A DNA stretch of 64,000 nt from Sphingobacterium faecium. Its GTDB lineage: Bacteria; Bacteroidota; Bacteroidia; Sphingobacteriales; Sphingobacteriaceae. Made by a program: the position numbers and the translations under genes. Positions 38,861 to 48,184 of this stretch are shown here, piece after piece. The stretch spans positions 558,001 to 622,000 of the forward strand of contig NZ_QBKH01000003.1 in the NCBI RefSeq assembly GCF_003054045.1. Reading direction: 5' to 3'. Numbering within the stretch: the first letter of the stretch is position 1; every line of letters starts with the position of its first letter. Below the pieces are notes generated by a model. The model did not search any database. It saw only the letters and a program-made list of their open reading frames with translations, and was not told where the DNA came from.

Positions 38861-40183
38861 TTATTTACGGGCTTTATCTTTCCAATATTTCTCTATTTCT
38901 TCCAGGGGTTTACCCTTAGTTTCAGGTAAAAATAGGAGTACGGTTATAAAAGCAATAGCGCAGAAGAATGCAAATAGCCAAAAGGTGTAACGAGCTCCCC
39001 AAGCATCTAGAATGATCGGGGTCAATTGGCCGATAATGGCATCTGAAATCCACATAACCAAGATACTGATACCCATGGCACGTGCTCGGATGGAATTGGG
39101 GAAAATCTCTGAGGCAACTACAAATTTTAAAGGACCAATAGAAAAGGCAAAGAAAAACATAAACGAAAGTATCGAAATGATTAAAGCCGTATTGTTAATC
39201 TCTTGATTTGTTGCAAATAGAAACCCGGTCACAATTAAACTTAGGGTAGCGCCCAATGTTCCAAATACATATAGAGGTCTTCGTCCCCAGTTGTCCACTT
39301 TCCATATTGCAAAGCATGTGAAAAGTACGTTTGCAAGACCAAAGAATAATTGTGCATGATAGGAATTGCTCATCGAAATGCCCGAATCCAAAAGAATCGT
39401 CGGACCATAGTAAACAATGGCATTAATACCACTAAGTTGTGAGAATAGCGGTAGGAGTAAACCCAGTAAGAATGCTTTTCTGTAAACCGGAGAGAAAAGG
39501 TCCTTTAGTTTTCCTTTGGTTTCAGGTGGACTATCTTGTAAATTTTGGAGATTAAGTTTAGCACTTATTTCAGCTACCTCAGCATTTCTTCCAACTTTTA
39601 GTAACCAACGTGGGCTTTCTGGAACAAAGTATGCTCCAATAGAAAGTAATATTGCAGGTATTGCACCAACTAAGAACATAGTCCGCCACTGTCCATGAGT
39701 TTGTGAAGGAAGATGTTGAATAATCAGATAATTACTAATATAAGCGATAAGAATACCAAAAGTGATTGCCAGTTGATATGAAGTCACTGCCCGGCCTCGA
39801 AATTGACTTGGGGATATCTCTGCAATGTATAGCGGAACAACAATAGAAGCAATGCCGACACCTATGCCACCAAGTCCACGAAAAAGAATAAGCATCATAT
39901 AGTTCGTGCTCAATCCACAGCCTATCGCTGATATTAAAAATAGAATAGATGCAACGATAAGCGCAGGCTTGCGGCCGTACCTATCGCTAAAGCTACCTGT
40001 AAAAATCACGCCCACTATACAACCAATCAAAGCCGAACTGACAAATATGCCCTCTTGATTTGGTGTTAATCCAAAAAAATGCTTTACTAAAGGTAATGCT
40101 CCTGCTATAACGGCCATATCAAATCCGAAAAGTAGTCCCCCTAGCGACACGATACATAGAATAAGGATGAAAAATTTACTCAT
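38861..40183 (-). CDS. Sugar porter (MFS) family transporter
   Basis: 440 residues, 12 membrane segments. Sugar-porter signatures: FSDRYGRKPAL after TM2, RGLGGIGVGIASIVVPLYIAE, VPESPRWLLKVGR, INAIVYYGPTI and LPETKGKPLEEIE. It probably imports a hexose such as mannose by proton symport. First gene of the porter-isomerase-glycosidase operon (gaps of 41 and 17 bases). Its promoter is directly followed by a perfect 16-bp palindrome that is probably the operator of the divergent GntR protein. Confidence 0.94.
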   Translation of the reverse strand: MSKFFILILCIVSLGGLLFGFDMAVIAGALPLVKHFFGLTPNQEGIFVSSALIGCIVGVIFTGSFSDRYGRKPALIVASILFLISAIGCGLSTNYMMLILFRGLGGIGVGIASIVVPLYIAEISPSQFRGRAVTSYQLAITFGILIAYISNYLIIQHLPSQTHGQWRTMFLVGAIPAILLSIGAYFVPESPRWLLKVGRNAEVAEISAKLNLQNLQDSPPETKGKLKDLFSPVYRKAFLLGLLLPLFSQLSGINAIVYYGPTILLDSGISMSNSYHAQLFFGLANVLFTCFAIWKVDNWGRRPLYVFGTLGATLSLIVTGFLFATNQEINNTALIISILSFMFFFAFSIGPLKFVVASEIFPNSIRARAMGISILVMWISDAIIGQLTPIILDAWGARYTFWLFAFFCAIAFITVLLFLPETKGKPLEEIEKYWKDKARK

Positions 40184-40201
40184 ATTAAGGTTTTATAATT
40201 A

Positions 40202-40217
40202 GTATGTATATACATAC
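40202..40217. promoter_or_regulatory. GntR operator 1
   Basis: Perfect 16-bp palindrome GTATGTATATACATAC. It starts at the last base of the -7 element of the porter promoter and lies between the divergent porter and GntR genes. The 12-base core ATGTATATACAT recurs exactly at 42406 and with one mismatch at 42549. Confidence 0.75.
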
Positions 40218-40248
40218 AAACATATATTTATTTTTTTAATAATGCAAA
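40217..40248 (-). promoter_or_regulatory. Promoter of the sugar porter operon
   Basis: On the minus strand, TTTG (40248-40245), a 20-base spacer, and TATGTTTG (40224-40217). The operator immediately follows, so repressor binding would block the start site. Confidence 0.7.
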
Positions 40249-40276
40249 AAATCTTACTTTAGCCTAAGTAATAAAT

Positions 40277-41014
40277 ATGATGAATCTTAAAATAGACCAT
40301 AAAAGTCCGATACCATTACATATACAGGCCGAGAATTTGTTGCGTGAACTGATCAAGCAACCGGAATATATTGATGGGAAATTATTGCCAAATGAAATTG
40401 AACTGGCTAAGCGCTTGGCAATTTCACGTTCAACATTACGGCTGGCAATCAATAAGTTGGTTTACGAAGAGCTGTTAATCAGGAAGAAGGGGATAGGTAC
40501 CAAGGTAGCAAGTGCTAAATTTAGTTCAAAGTCTAAAAATTGGTTAAGTTTCTCGCAAGAGATGAAAAATCGGGGTCTCGAGGTGAAAAATTTTGAACTT
40601 CATGTTAGTTGGGAAATACCTGATAAAGCAGTTTCACAATTTTTTGATGTACCAGAAGATTTGAAGTTACTTAAATTAGAACGTTTGAGAGGTAAAAAAG
40701 AAGATCCGTTTGTTTATTTTATCTCTTACTTCCATCCACGTATTGGTTTGACCGGAGATGAAGATTTTAAACGTCCGCTTTATGAAATATTAGAAGCCGA
40801 TTTTCATATTGTAGCCGATCTGTCTCAGGAAGAACTGGATGCGATGGCCGCTAATAAATTTATCGCCGACAAGCTTGAGATAGCTATTGGTGCACCTATT
40901 TTGTCAAGGAAGAGATTTGTCTTTGATCAATCAGGAAGGCCTATTGAATACAATCTTGGATATTATCGTGCTGAGAGTTTTACGTATACCGTAGAAAGTA
41001 GACGCGATTATTAG
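40277..41014 (+). CDS. GntR/HutC-family transcriptional regulator
   Basis: 245 residues. N-terminal GntR winged helix (residues about 8-78: IPLHIQAENLLRELI, LPNEIELAKRLAISRSTLRLAINKLVYEELLIRKKGIGTKV). C-terminal UTRA ligand-binding domain (about 95-240: LKLERLRGKKEDPFVYFISYFHP ... PILSRKRFVFDQSGRPIEYNLGYYRAESFTY), the HutC type that senses sugar phosphates or related effectors. Divergent from the sugar porter. Three related palindromes at promoters of neighbouring glycan genes probably form its regulon, most likely as a repressor. Confidence 0.94.
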   Translation: MMNLKIDHKSPIPLHIQAENLLRELIKQPEYIDGKLLPNEIELAKRLAISRSTLRLAINKLVYEELLIRKKGIGTKVASAKFSSKSKNWLSFSQEMKNRGLEVKNFELHVSWEIPDKAVSQFFDVPEDLKLLKLERLRGKKEDPFVYFISYFHPRIGLTGDEDFKRPLYEILEADFHIVADLSQEELDAMAANKFIADKLEIAIGAPILSRKRFVFDQSGRPIEYNLGYYRAESFTYTVESRRDY

Positions 41015-41020
41015 TATATA

Positions 41021-41056
41021 AAATGAATCTAGATAAGTAATTATCCAGATTCATTT
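41021..41056. terminator. Bidirectional terminator between convergent genes
   Basis: Stem AAATGAATCT-A-GATAA / TTATC-C-AGATTCATTT with one mismatch and a 4-base loop (GTAA), between the convergent GntR and glycosidase-like genes. Confidence 0.75.
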
Positions 41057-41068
41057 GTAACAAAGTTT

Positions 41069-42379
41069 TTAGTTTTTATCTAAAGTTTCTTTAGCCCAAT
41101 CGTTCATTAATAAAATAGCTTTGCTTAAAACTCCGGCAGAGCCTTTGAACTTACCAGAACCACTAGGAACATCATTTTTTCCATACCATTCGTAAAATCC
41201 TTTATTTTTGACCACTCGGTTTATCATCGGTTGAATCTCTTCATAAGCTTCTTTTGGATAGCCATTTAACACTAATTGTTGGATCATTCTACCACCAAAC
41301 CAGGTCCAGTCTCCACCATTTTGATAGGCATAAGGTTTTGACATCCAACCTTTGAAAAATCCTTCAGGATAGGTCGGATACAGTGTAAGACCGATACTTG
41401 GCATGCCAGATAGACGTACATTTTCCAACATTTGATCATTGACTGTTTTAATTTCTTCTTTACTTAAAAGTCCCGATTCAATAGCTATGGCTGTTCCACC
41501 GTGGTAATGAATTTTATTCTCATCAAATCCTTCAGGTAATGGCGAATCTTTAGGATAAATATGCGGAATGAATTTTTGTTGTTTTTTATCCCAAAGGTGT
41601 TTCATGGTGTTGATCTCAATTTCCTTTTTCAGACTTTTCCATTCGTTTATTTTTTTTGCGTCGGGCATAATATCAATAAGTGTTTTTAGAGCAATGATGT
41701 GCATGGCATTGTCGTAAACATGAATCGCTTCATTGGATAGATTATTCCAGTCACAACCAAAATCATCATGTGGTTGGACATCTCCCCAGTCTGCGGTCAT
41801 TGCTCCCCACAAGAGTTTATATTCTTTATTGTATCGCTCACGATTCAAGTAATCTAGCATCAGTTGAATTCGGTCTTTTACAAGTATGCCACCGATGTTT
41901 TCTTCGAGTATGCTATAGTCTTTTGTTTTTGTGATGTATTTGCCCAGCAGTTGAATAAGCGAAGTTTCTTGATCAGTCTCCACGGTATTTTTAAAGCCCA
42001 CATGTTCAGAATCGTTCTCTGAGTAATAAGGAGTATCATCGTGCCAGGTGAAGTCTTTTTTCAAGACATAGCCATCGACCATTTCCCCATTTTTCTGTTG
42101 CATCTTAAAAAATACCAATATAGCACCTCTAACTTCCTCTTCCGTACGTTCTTCTAAAGCGGTTTCGATAAAAGTGTTGAGATCACGCGCCCATATCTGA
42201 GAGTAACCGCTTCCAGCATTGAAACCTTCTTTAATGACTTGTCTAGCTAAGCTGTCGACAAAAGCTAATTTTTGATCAGCTAAAATAGTTTTTGCAAGTT
42301 CCATATCTGAACTCTTCTGTTTCGATATGCAGCCTGCCAACAGTAGCGCGAAAGTAAGGATCGGTATGCATCTTTTCAT
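41069..42379 (-). CDS. Six-hairpin glycosidase-like lipoprotein (paralogue 2)
   Basis: 436 residues with lipobox LAGC. It shares all landmarks with the protein at 35755-37050: IWARDLNTFIE, KNTVETDQETSLIQ, LLWGAMTADWGDVQP, KIHYHGGTAIAIES, IGLTLYPTYPEGFF and NGGDWTWFGGRMIQQL, giving clearly more than half identical residues by eye. Probably a cell-surface or periplasmic alpha-glycosidase of the (alpha/alpha)6 type. It has its own promoter and a perfect copy of the GntR operator. The same operator-type site in front of both paralogue transcripts supports a common role in mannose-glycan breakdown. Confidence 0.7.
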   Translation of the reverse strand: MKRCIPILTFALLLAGCISKQKSSDMELAKTILADQKLAFVDSLARQVIKEGFNAGSGYSQIWARDLNTFIETALEERTEEEVRGAILVFFKMQQKNGEMVDGYVLKKDFTWHDDTPYYSENDSEHVGFKNTVETDQETSLIQLLGKYITKTKDYSILEENIGGILVKDRIQLMLDYLNRERYNKEYKLLWGAMTADWGDVQPHDDFGCDWNNLSNEAIHVYDNAMHIIALKTLIDIMPDAKKINEWKSLKKEIEINTMKHLWDKKQQKFIPHIYPKDSPLPEGFDENKIHYHGGTAIAIESGLLSKEEIKTVNDQMLENVRLSGMPSIGLTLYPTYPEGFFKGWMSKPYAYQNGGDWTWFGGRMIQQLVLNGYPKEAYEEIQPMINRVVKNKGFYEWYGKNDVPSGSGKFKGSAGVLSKAILLMNDWAKETLDKN

Positions 42380-42405
42380 AATGGATTAAATTTTGGTTTG
42401 TTATT

Positions 42406-42417
42406 ATGTATATACAT
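42406..42417. promoter_or_regulatory. GntR operator 2
   Basis: Perfect palindrome ATGTATATACAT, identical to the core of the site at 40202-40217. It begins one base past the -7 element of the promoter of the glycosidase-like gene, covering the expected start point. Confidence 0.75.
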
Positions 42418-42418
42418 T

Positions 42419-42451
42419 CAAAAGTATGAAAAAACAATCTGTTATTCCAAA
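42419..42451 (-). promoter_or_regulatory. Promoter of the second glycosidase-like gene
   Basis: On the minus strand, TTTG (42451-42448), a 21-base spacer, and TACTTTTG (42426-42419). Confidence 0.7.
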
Positions 42452-42529
42452 TGATCAGGCTTTAAATTGTTTGGTATTCATAATTTTACAATTATTCGTA
42501 TTTTTTTTTAATGTTTAATGCTTTATTTT

Positions 42530-42563
42530 TTGATCTTTAATTTACGGTATGTCTATACATTTG
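42530..42563 (+). promoter_or_regulatory. Promoter of the GH92 pair
   Basis: TTTG at 42530-42533, a slightly long 22-base spacer, and TACATTTG at 42556-42563, about 40 bases before the first GH92 start. Confidence 0.55.
42549..42560. promoter_or_regulatory. GntR operator 3 (imperfect)
   Basis: ATGTCTATACAT, one mismatch from the perfect palindrome of operators 1 and 2. It overlaps the -7 element of the GH92 promoter, as expected for repression. Confidence 0.6.
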
Positions 42564-42605
42564 AAATTTATTTTATAAGTTTGTGTGTAAACCTTAAAAA
42601 TAAAG

Positions 42606-44945
42606 ATGATAAAAAATATAATTATGTATTGCTTGGGAGTCTTGACCTTTATTACATGCTCTTACGCACAGCAAAAACAACATTTAACACAATATGTTAA
42701 GCCCAATATAGGATCGGTTCATAGCCGGTATTTTTTTTATACTCCAGCGGCAGTACCTTTTGGAATGGCTAAATTAGCACCGAGTACAGATGGTAGTTAT
42801 GGTAACCGCTCTGGCTGGGAAGCAGTTGGTTACGATGATAGGCACCATTCAATAGGTGGTTTTCCTCATTTTCATGAATTTCAAATTGGGGGAGTGGTCT
42901 TTGCTCCGACAGTAGGTGCCATTAAAACTAATGCCGGTAAGCTGGATGAACCAAACAGTGGTTATCGCTCTGCATTTGATAAAGCAGATGAATTTGTCAC
43001 ATCTGGCTACTACCGTGTAAAGCTAAAAGATTATGACATTCAAGCCGAGTTGACAGCTACAAAAAGAGTAGGATTTCATAAATATACTTTTCCCGCAACT
43101 GATTCAGCCAATGTTATTTTTGATATTGGTCATGTTATGGGAGAGAGTGGTCCTGTTCTGGATGCAGAAGTTAGTTATGATCAACAATATGTATGGGGTT
43201 ATGTGATAACAAGTCCGCTTTATGTACAGAAATATCAAAAAGGAGCCGATATAAAAATGTATTTTTTTGCTGAGATTGATAAATTGCCGGTCGCTTATGG
43301 TACTTTTCTAGATTCAGAAATTTTTGCGGATAAAAAAACGATAAAAGGTAAAGGAGCAGGTCTCTATTTACGCTTTAAGACCAAAAAAGGGGAAGCGATT
43401 GAACTAAAGACAGGTCTATCCTATACTTCGATTGAAAATGCTAAATTGAACCTGTTTCAGGAAGCTAAAAAGTTAAACTTTGAAGAAGCTAAGAAGAACG
43501 CGATTCAGATTTGGAATGCTGAATTGGGGCGTATTCTTGTTGAAGGGGGTAAAATTGAAGACCGGACCAAGTTTTATACAGCACTTTATCATGCTATACT
43601 CGGAAGAGGCTTAGCGAGTGATATCAATGGTGCATATCCTAAGAATGATGGAACTGTTGGACAGATTCCTTTAAACGCCAAAGGTATTCCAGTACATCAT
43701 CATTATAATACAGATGCGATCTGGGGGGCTTTTTGGAATCTGACACAATTATGGTCTATTGCTTATCCAGATTATTATAACGATTGGATCCAAAGCCAAT
43801 TGCTCGTATATAAAGATGCAGGTTGGTTAGGAGATGGTATTGCTAATAGTAAATATGTTTCCGGTGTTGGTACTAATTTTACTGGTTTGGCAATCGCTGC
43901 CGCATATAATGTTGGAATCAGAAATTATGATGTTGACTTAGCCTATCAGGCAGTTAGAAAAAATGAATTAGAATCTAAAGATCGGCTTCCGGGTGCTGGA
44001 AAACTGGATGTAGGAGTTTTTGTCGATAAGGGTTATTCCCCTTATATAAAAGATGAGACAGGTAATCCAGAGCTCTTAACCAATGGATCTCCATTTGGTG
44101 CTTCGCATACCTTAGAGTATGCCTTTTCAGCAGCAGCGGCGGCACAATTTGCGAAGTCTTTGAACCATGAGTCGGACTACAGCGTACTCCATAAATTATC
44201 AAATGCATGGCGGACATTGTATGATCCTTCAACCAAATTTATGAGACCTAAGGATAGTGAAGGAAGATTTATTCAAAATTTTAATCCCTATGAATCATGG
44301 CGCGGTTTTCAGGAAGGAAATGCCTGGCAATACACTTTTTACGTTCCACACGTACCGCAGGAGTTAGTAAAACTTGTCGGCGAAGATTTGTTTAATCGAC
44401 GTCTGGATAGCATCTTTACCATTTCGCAAAAGAATATCTTTGGAGGAGGTGCACATATTGATGCTTTTGCTGGGATTGAAAGTCTCTATAATCATGGTAA
44501 TCAACCTAATTTACATATTTCCTGGTTGTTTTATTTCTCAGGGCGACCAGACCTGAGTCAGAAGTGGGTACGTGCCATCTGTAATGAATTCTATGGTACA
44601 GAAGCAATACACGGTTACGGTTTTGGACAAGATGAAGATCAGGGACAATTAGGGGCCTGGTACGTCATGTCAAGCATGGGGTTGTTTGATGTAAGAAGCC
44701 TAACCGGTGAAAACCCATCTTTTCAAGTTGGGGCTCCTCTTTTTGATCGTATAACCATCTCGTTGCCTAAAACACTACGCAAAAATAAATTTGAGATCGA
44801 AGTTAAAAATCAAGATATAAGTAGGATATATCTGGATCAGATCCAATTGAATGGAAAGATCTTGTCTAGTCTGGAGTTGCCGTTTCAAGACTTGGTTAAA
44901 GGAGGGAAGATGAGTATTGTTTTAAATCGAGAAGCCAATAAATAA
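42606..44945 (+). CDS. GH92-family alpha-mannosidase
   Basis: 779 residues with a signal peptide (cleaved near SYAQ). GH92 landmarks are seen: an N-terminal beta-sandwich with YFFYTPAAVPFGMAKLAPSTD, GGFPHFHEFQIGG, then the (alpha/alpha)6 domain with HYNTDAIWGAFWNLTQLWS, GNAWQYTFYVPH, and near the end DEDQGQLGAWYVMSSMGLF, holding the conserved Asp residues of this calcium-dependent exo-alpha-mannosidase family. It probably removes terminal mannose from N-glycan or mannan fragments. Linkage specificity cannot be told. Six bases separate it from the second GH92 gene, so they are one operon. Confidence 0.9.
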   Translation: MIKNIIMYCLGVLTFITCSYAQQKQHLTQYVKPNIGSVHSRYFFYTPAAVPFGMAKLAPSTDGSYGNRSGWEAVGYDDRHHSIGGFPHFHEFQIGGVVFAPTVGAIKTNAGKLDEPNSGYRSAFDKADEFVTSGYYRVKLKDYDIQAELTATKRVGFHKYTFPATDSANVIFDIGHVMGESGPVLDAEVSYDQQYVWGYVITSPLYVQKYQKGADIKMYFFAEIDKLPVAYGTFLDSEIFADKKTIKGKGAGLYLRFKTKKGEAIELKTGLSYTSIENAKLNLFQEAKKLNFEEAKKNAIQIWNAELGRILVEGGKIEDRTKFYTALYHAILGRGLASDINGAYPKNDGTVGQIPLNAKGIPVHHHYNTDAIWGAFWNLTQLWSIAYPDYYNDWIQSQLLVYKDAGWLGDGIANSKYVSGVGTNFTGLAIAAAYNVGIRNYDVDLAYQAVRKNELESKDRLPGAGKLDVGVFVDKGYSPYIKDETGNPELLTNGSPFGASHTLEYAFSAAAAAQFAKSLNHESDYSVLHKLSNAWRTLYDPSTKFMRPKDSEGRFIQNFNPYESWRGFQEGNAWQYTFYVPHVPQELVKLVGEDLFNRRLDSIFTISQKNIFGGGAHIDAFAGIESLYNHGNQPNLHISWLFYFSGRPDLSQKWVRAICNEFYGTEAIHGYGFGQDEDQGQLGAWYVMSSMGLFDVRSLTGENPSFQVGAPLFDRITISLPKTLRKNKFEIEVKNQDISRIYLDQIQLNGKILSSLELPFQDLVKGGKMSIVLNREANK

Positions 44946-44951
44946 AGCTAT

Positions 44952-47900
44952 ATGACTAAACTAAATAAATTCTTCGTTGCGGCGGGTATACTTATCCTTT
45001 TACTAGGACAATCTGCCGTCGCGCAGGAAAACGTTATTTGGGAATTGGGTGTTACTGATGGATCGAGTGATGAGTTTGCCCTATCACCAAATGATTTTAA
45101 AAAGTATTTAGCCCATGATATGGGTTATGAAGATAAACAAGTCATTATTAGTAAAGATCAGACTGATGCTATACCCTATGTTTTACCAGGACCTGCAAGT
45201 GAATGGGGAGGCACTGGCCCAACCTCGGGTTTGCGAACTCATTTCTTAAATTTATATTATTCTTTGGATAAATCAACTGGTCAAACCCCCTATATACTAG
45301 AAGTTGATCTTGTCAATTCTGATCCAAAAAACCATCCAACGATTCAACTCTCGATTAATGGGAAAAACTATAATTATGATATTAACGGTGGTGCAGGATC
45401 TGGCGACCCTGGAGTAGGAGCTCTGGGTAAGAAGAAAATTATCATCGATCTCGATCCAACTCTATTAAGACAAGGATTTAACTATGTAACCTTAACAGTC
45501 CTGAAAGGAGGTTGGGTTGAATTTGATTCTTTTCGCTTATTGGGGCCTCCGACTACGAAACTTCTTAGTGATTATGGAGCATTGGTAAAACAGGTAAAAT
45601 TAGCAGATTTTGAATCAAACAGTCTGATGGGTCGGACTCAACAGGTTCTAGTTGAAGTATTACGTCTTTATGATGCTCAAAATGTAAAAATATACATTGA
45701 TGGGAAGGTTATATTTCAAGAAAAACTAGATCAGGGATTATCAACATTAGAGGTGCCCATTTCAACAGTAAGTAAGCGCAAGAAAAGTATTTGTGAAATT
45801 TACATAAATGGAAAATTGACTGATCGTTTGCAACTGATTAGGGAACCAAAGCGTTTAGGTGGAGTATCAGATTATGTGAATACGATGATTGGGACTGCGC
45901 ATTCACGTTGGATGATTGCCCCTGGTCCATGGATGCCATTTAGTATGGTCAAGATTAGTCCCGATAATCAAAATATAGGTTGGCAGGCCGGATATGAACC
46001 ATCGATGCAATCGATCGGTACATTTAGTCACATTCACGAGTGGACGATGGCAGGATTGGGAATATTTCCAACTTCGGGAATACTAGAAACGAAAGTGGGC
46101 GATCAGTATAATCCAGATTCTGGATATCGATCTCGAATTGATAAAATGACTGAACGTGCCCCATTAGGATCTTATCATGTGAAGTTGACCGACCATGATA
46201 TCGATGTCGATATAACACAAACTACCCGAGCAAGTTTTCAGCGCTATACTTTCAATCAATCAGATATCGGACGAGTTATGATCGACCTGAAAGTCAATGG
46301 AGAGTATCAATATCAAATTTTAGATTACAAGATAAAAAAAATCTCAGATACTAAAATTATAGGATACAGCAGTCAGCTTTCAGAGAATGTGTGGTCTACA
46401 GATGCCAAGCAGGATTATATCGTTCATTTTGCAATTGAATTTGATCGTCCTATCATCAATTTTGGGACCTGGCAAGGAGACAATAATAAGCTTGGACAGG
46501 ATGGCGAGGGTTATCATGTAAATGAAGCCGGTATGTTTGTCGAATTCGACGTACACAAGGAAAAATCAGTACAGCTGCGTACAGGTATTTCTTATGTAAG
46601 CATCGAAAATGCTGAAGAAAACTTACGTGAAGAAATCACTAAACCATTTAATTGGTCTTTTGATAAGATTGTTGCTCATCAGCACGAAGTCTGGAACGAA
46701 TTACTCGGTCGATTAGAGATATCTTCAACTGACTATCTAGAGAAAGAAAAATTCTATACAAATATGTATCGGGCATTAGCCAGTCGTAATACCTTTAGTG
46801 ACATCAACGGACAATGGCGCGATTCACGTGAAGTCGTTCGCACGCTGAGCAGTAAGCATGATTTAGCTCTAGGTTGCGATGCTTTCTGGAATACCTTTTG
46901 GAATCTGAATCAATTTTGGAATCTTGTCACCCCTGAGTGGTCAAATAAATGGGTTAAGTCACAACTTGCCATGTATGATGCTGATGGTTGGCTCGCCAAA
47001 GGACCCGCTGGTATGGAATACATTCCAGTAATGGTAGCTGAACATGAAATTCCATTAATAGTAGGAGCCTATCAAATGGGGATCCGCGATTATGATGTTG
47101 AAAAAGCCTACGAAGCGGTAAAAAAAATGCAAGTTACCAGTCCATCTAAGTTTGAAGGAGGTTTCGCTGGAAACCGCGACTTAGATGTCTATTTGAAATA
47201 TCGGTATGTTCCCTCAGATCTGGGAAGATTTTCTAATTCAATGGAATATAGTTATGACGATTGGACAGTAGGTCAATTTGCTAAATCACTCCATAGAAAA
47301 TCTGATTACGAATATTTCAATGATCGGGGAACATGGTGGAAAAATGCCATTGATACGGTAACGGGTTATGCGCGTATGAAAGATTCAAATGGCGATTGGT
47401 TAAAAGATTTTGATCCGTTTAAATCGGGAGCAAATCATCACTATGTAGAGGGAAATGCTTGGCAATTGACTTTTTTTGTTCCACAGGATCTACCCGCACT
47501 TTCAAAATGGATTGGAGAAGATGTCTTATTAAAGCGTTTGGAATGGGGCTTCAGTGAAAGTGAAAAATGGCGATACAATGGTCCAAATGATCAATATTGG
47601 GATTATCCTGTGGTCCAAGGTAATCAGCAATCGATGCATTTTGCTTATATTTTTAATTATATGAACAAGCCTTGGTTAACTCAGAAATATAGTCGTTCCA
47701 TCGCCGAACGTTATTACGGACAAGGAGTGTCTAATGCATATCTAGGAGATGAGGACCAAGGACAAATGAGTGCGTGGTATATTATGACAGCGATTGGTCT
47801 ATTCCAAATGGACGGTGGCACCCGTAGTAATCCCATTTACGAAATTGGAAGCCCGATGTTTAAAGAAGTGAAAATTAAGTTGGATAATCAATATGGTAGA

Positions 47901-48086
47901 GGAAGTCAATTTTTGATTAATGCCAATCATGCTAGCAAGAAAAATATCTATGTACAAAGAGCTATATTGAATGGGAAACAACTAAATACCTTTTATTTTG
48001 ATGCTTCAGAATTATTAAAAGGAGGGGAGTTAATTTTAGAAATGGGACCGGAGCCAAATAAGCAATGGGGGCTCATGAAATTTTAA
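44952..48086 (+). CDS. GH92-family alpha-mannosidase with extra N-terminal domains
   Basis: 1044 residues with a signal peptide ending at AVAQ. Residues about 30-205 form an added beta-sandwich (VIWELGVTDGSSDEFAL ... RQGFNYVTLTVLKGGWVEFDSFRL) resembling the carbohydrate-binding third domain of PL4 rhamnogalacturonan lyases; about 205-300 is a second small domain. The GH92 module starts near residue 310 (VNTMIGTAHSRWMIAPGPWMPFSMVKISPD) and includes TFSHIHEWTMAG, CDAFWNTFWNLNQFW, GNAWQLTFFVPQ and the catalytic-region GDEDQGQMSAWYIMTAIGLF. Exo-alpha-mannosidase is the family activity. Second gene of the GH92 operon. Confidence 0.9.
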   Translation: MTKLNKFFVAAGILILLLGQSAVAQENVIWELGVTDGSSDEFALSPNDFKKYLAHDMGYEDKQVIISKDQTDAIPYVLPGPASEWGGTGPTSGLRTHFLNLYYSLDKSTGQTPYILEVDLVNSDPKNHPTIQLSINGKNYNYDINGGAGSGDPGVGALGKKKIIIDLDPTLLRQGFNYVTLTVLKGGWVEFDSFRLLGPPTTKLLSDYGALVKQVKLADFESNSLMGRTQQVLVEVLRLYDAQNVKIYIDGKVIFQEKLDQGLSTLEVPISTVSKRKKSICEIYINGKLTDRLQLIREPKRLGGVSDYVNTMIGTAHSRWMIAPGPWMPFSMVKISPDNQNIGWQAGYEPSMQSIGTFSHIHEWTMAGLGIFPTSGILETKVGDQYNPDSGYRSRIDKMTERAPLGSYHVKLTDHDIDVDITQTTRASFQRYTFNQSDIGRVMIDLKVNGEYQYQILDYKIKKISDTKIIGYSSQLSENVWSTDAKQDYIVHFAIEFDRPIINFGTWQGDNNKLGQDGEGYHVNEAGMFVEFDVHKEKSVQLRTGISYVSIENAEENLREEITKPFNWSFDKIVAHQHEVWNELLGRLEISSTDYLEKEKFYTNMYRALASRNTFSDINGQWRDSREVVRTLSSKHDLALGCDAFWNTFWNLNQFWNLVTPEWSNKWVKSQLAMYDADGWLAKGPAGMEYIPVMVAEHEIPLIVGAYQMGIRDYDVEKAYEAVKKMQVTSPSKFEGGFAGNRDLDVYLKYRYVPSDLGRFSNSMEYSYDDWTVGQFAKSLHRKSDYEYFNDRGTWWKNAIDTVTGYARMKDSNGDWLKDFDPFKSGANHHYVEGNAWQLTFFVPQDLPALSKWIGEDVLLKRLEWGFSESEKWRYNGPNDQYWDYPVVQGNQQSMHFAYIFNYMNKPWLTQKYSRSIAERYYGQGVSNAYLGDEDQGQMSAWYIMTAIGLFQMDGGTRSNPIYEIGSPMFKEVKIKLDNQYGRGSQFLINANHASKKNIYVQRAILNGKQLNTFYFDASELLKGGELILEMGPEPNKQWGLMKF

Positions 48087-48184
48087 CATCATATTTTTTT
48101 TCATGCAGTAATCAAAATTTAGACATCGAGATGTGGGATTTGGATCGAGATGGTTTTTAAATTTCGCAGATTATAGTCTTTTAT

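Noticed and set aside
35755..42379. Calling the two glycosidase-like lipoproteins GH125
   Set aside because: The mannosidase context suggested it, but the conserved GH125 segments I know (NCFPNTLDTTV- and MWLRDS-type) are not matched well; family left open.
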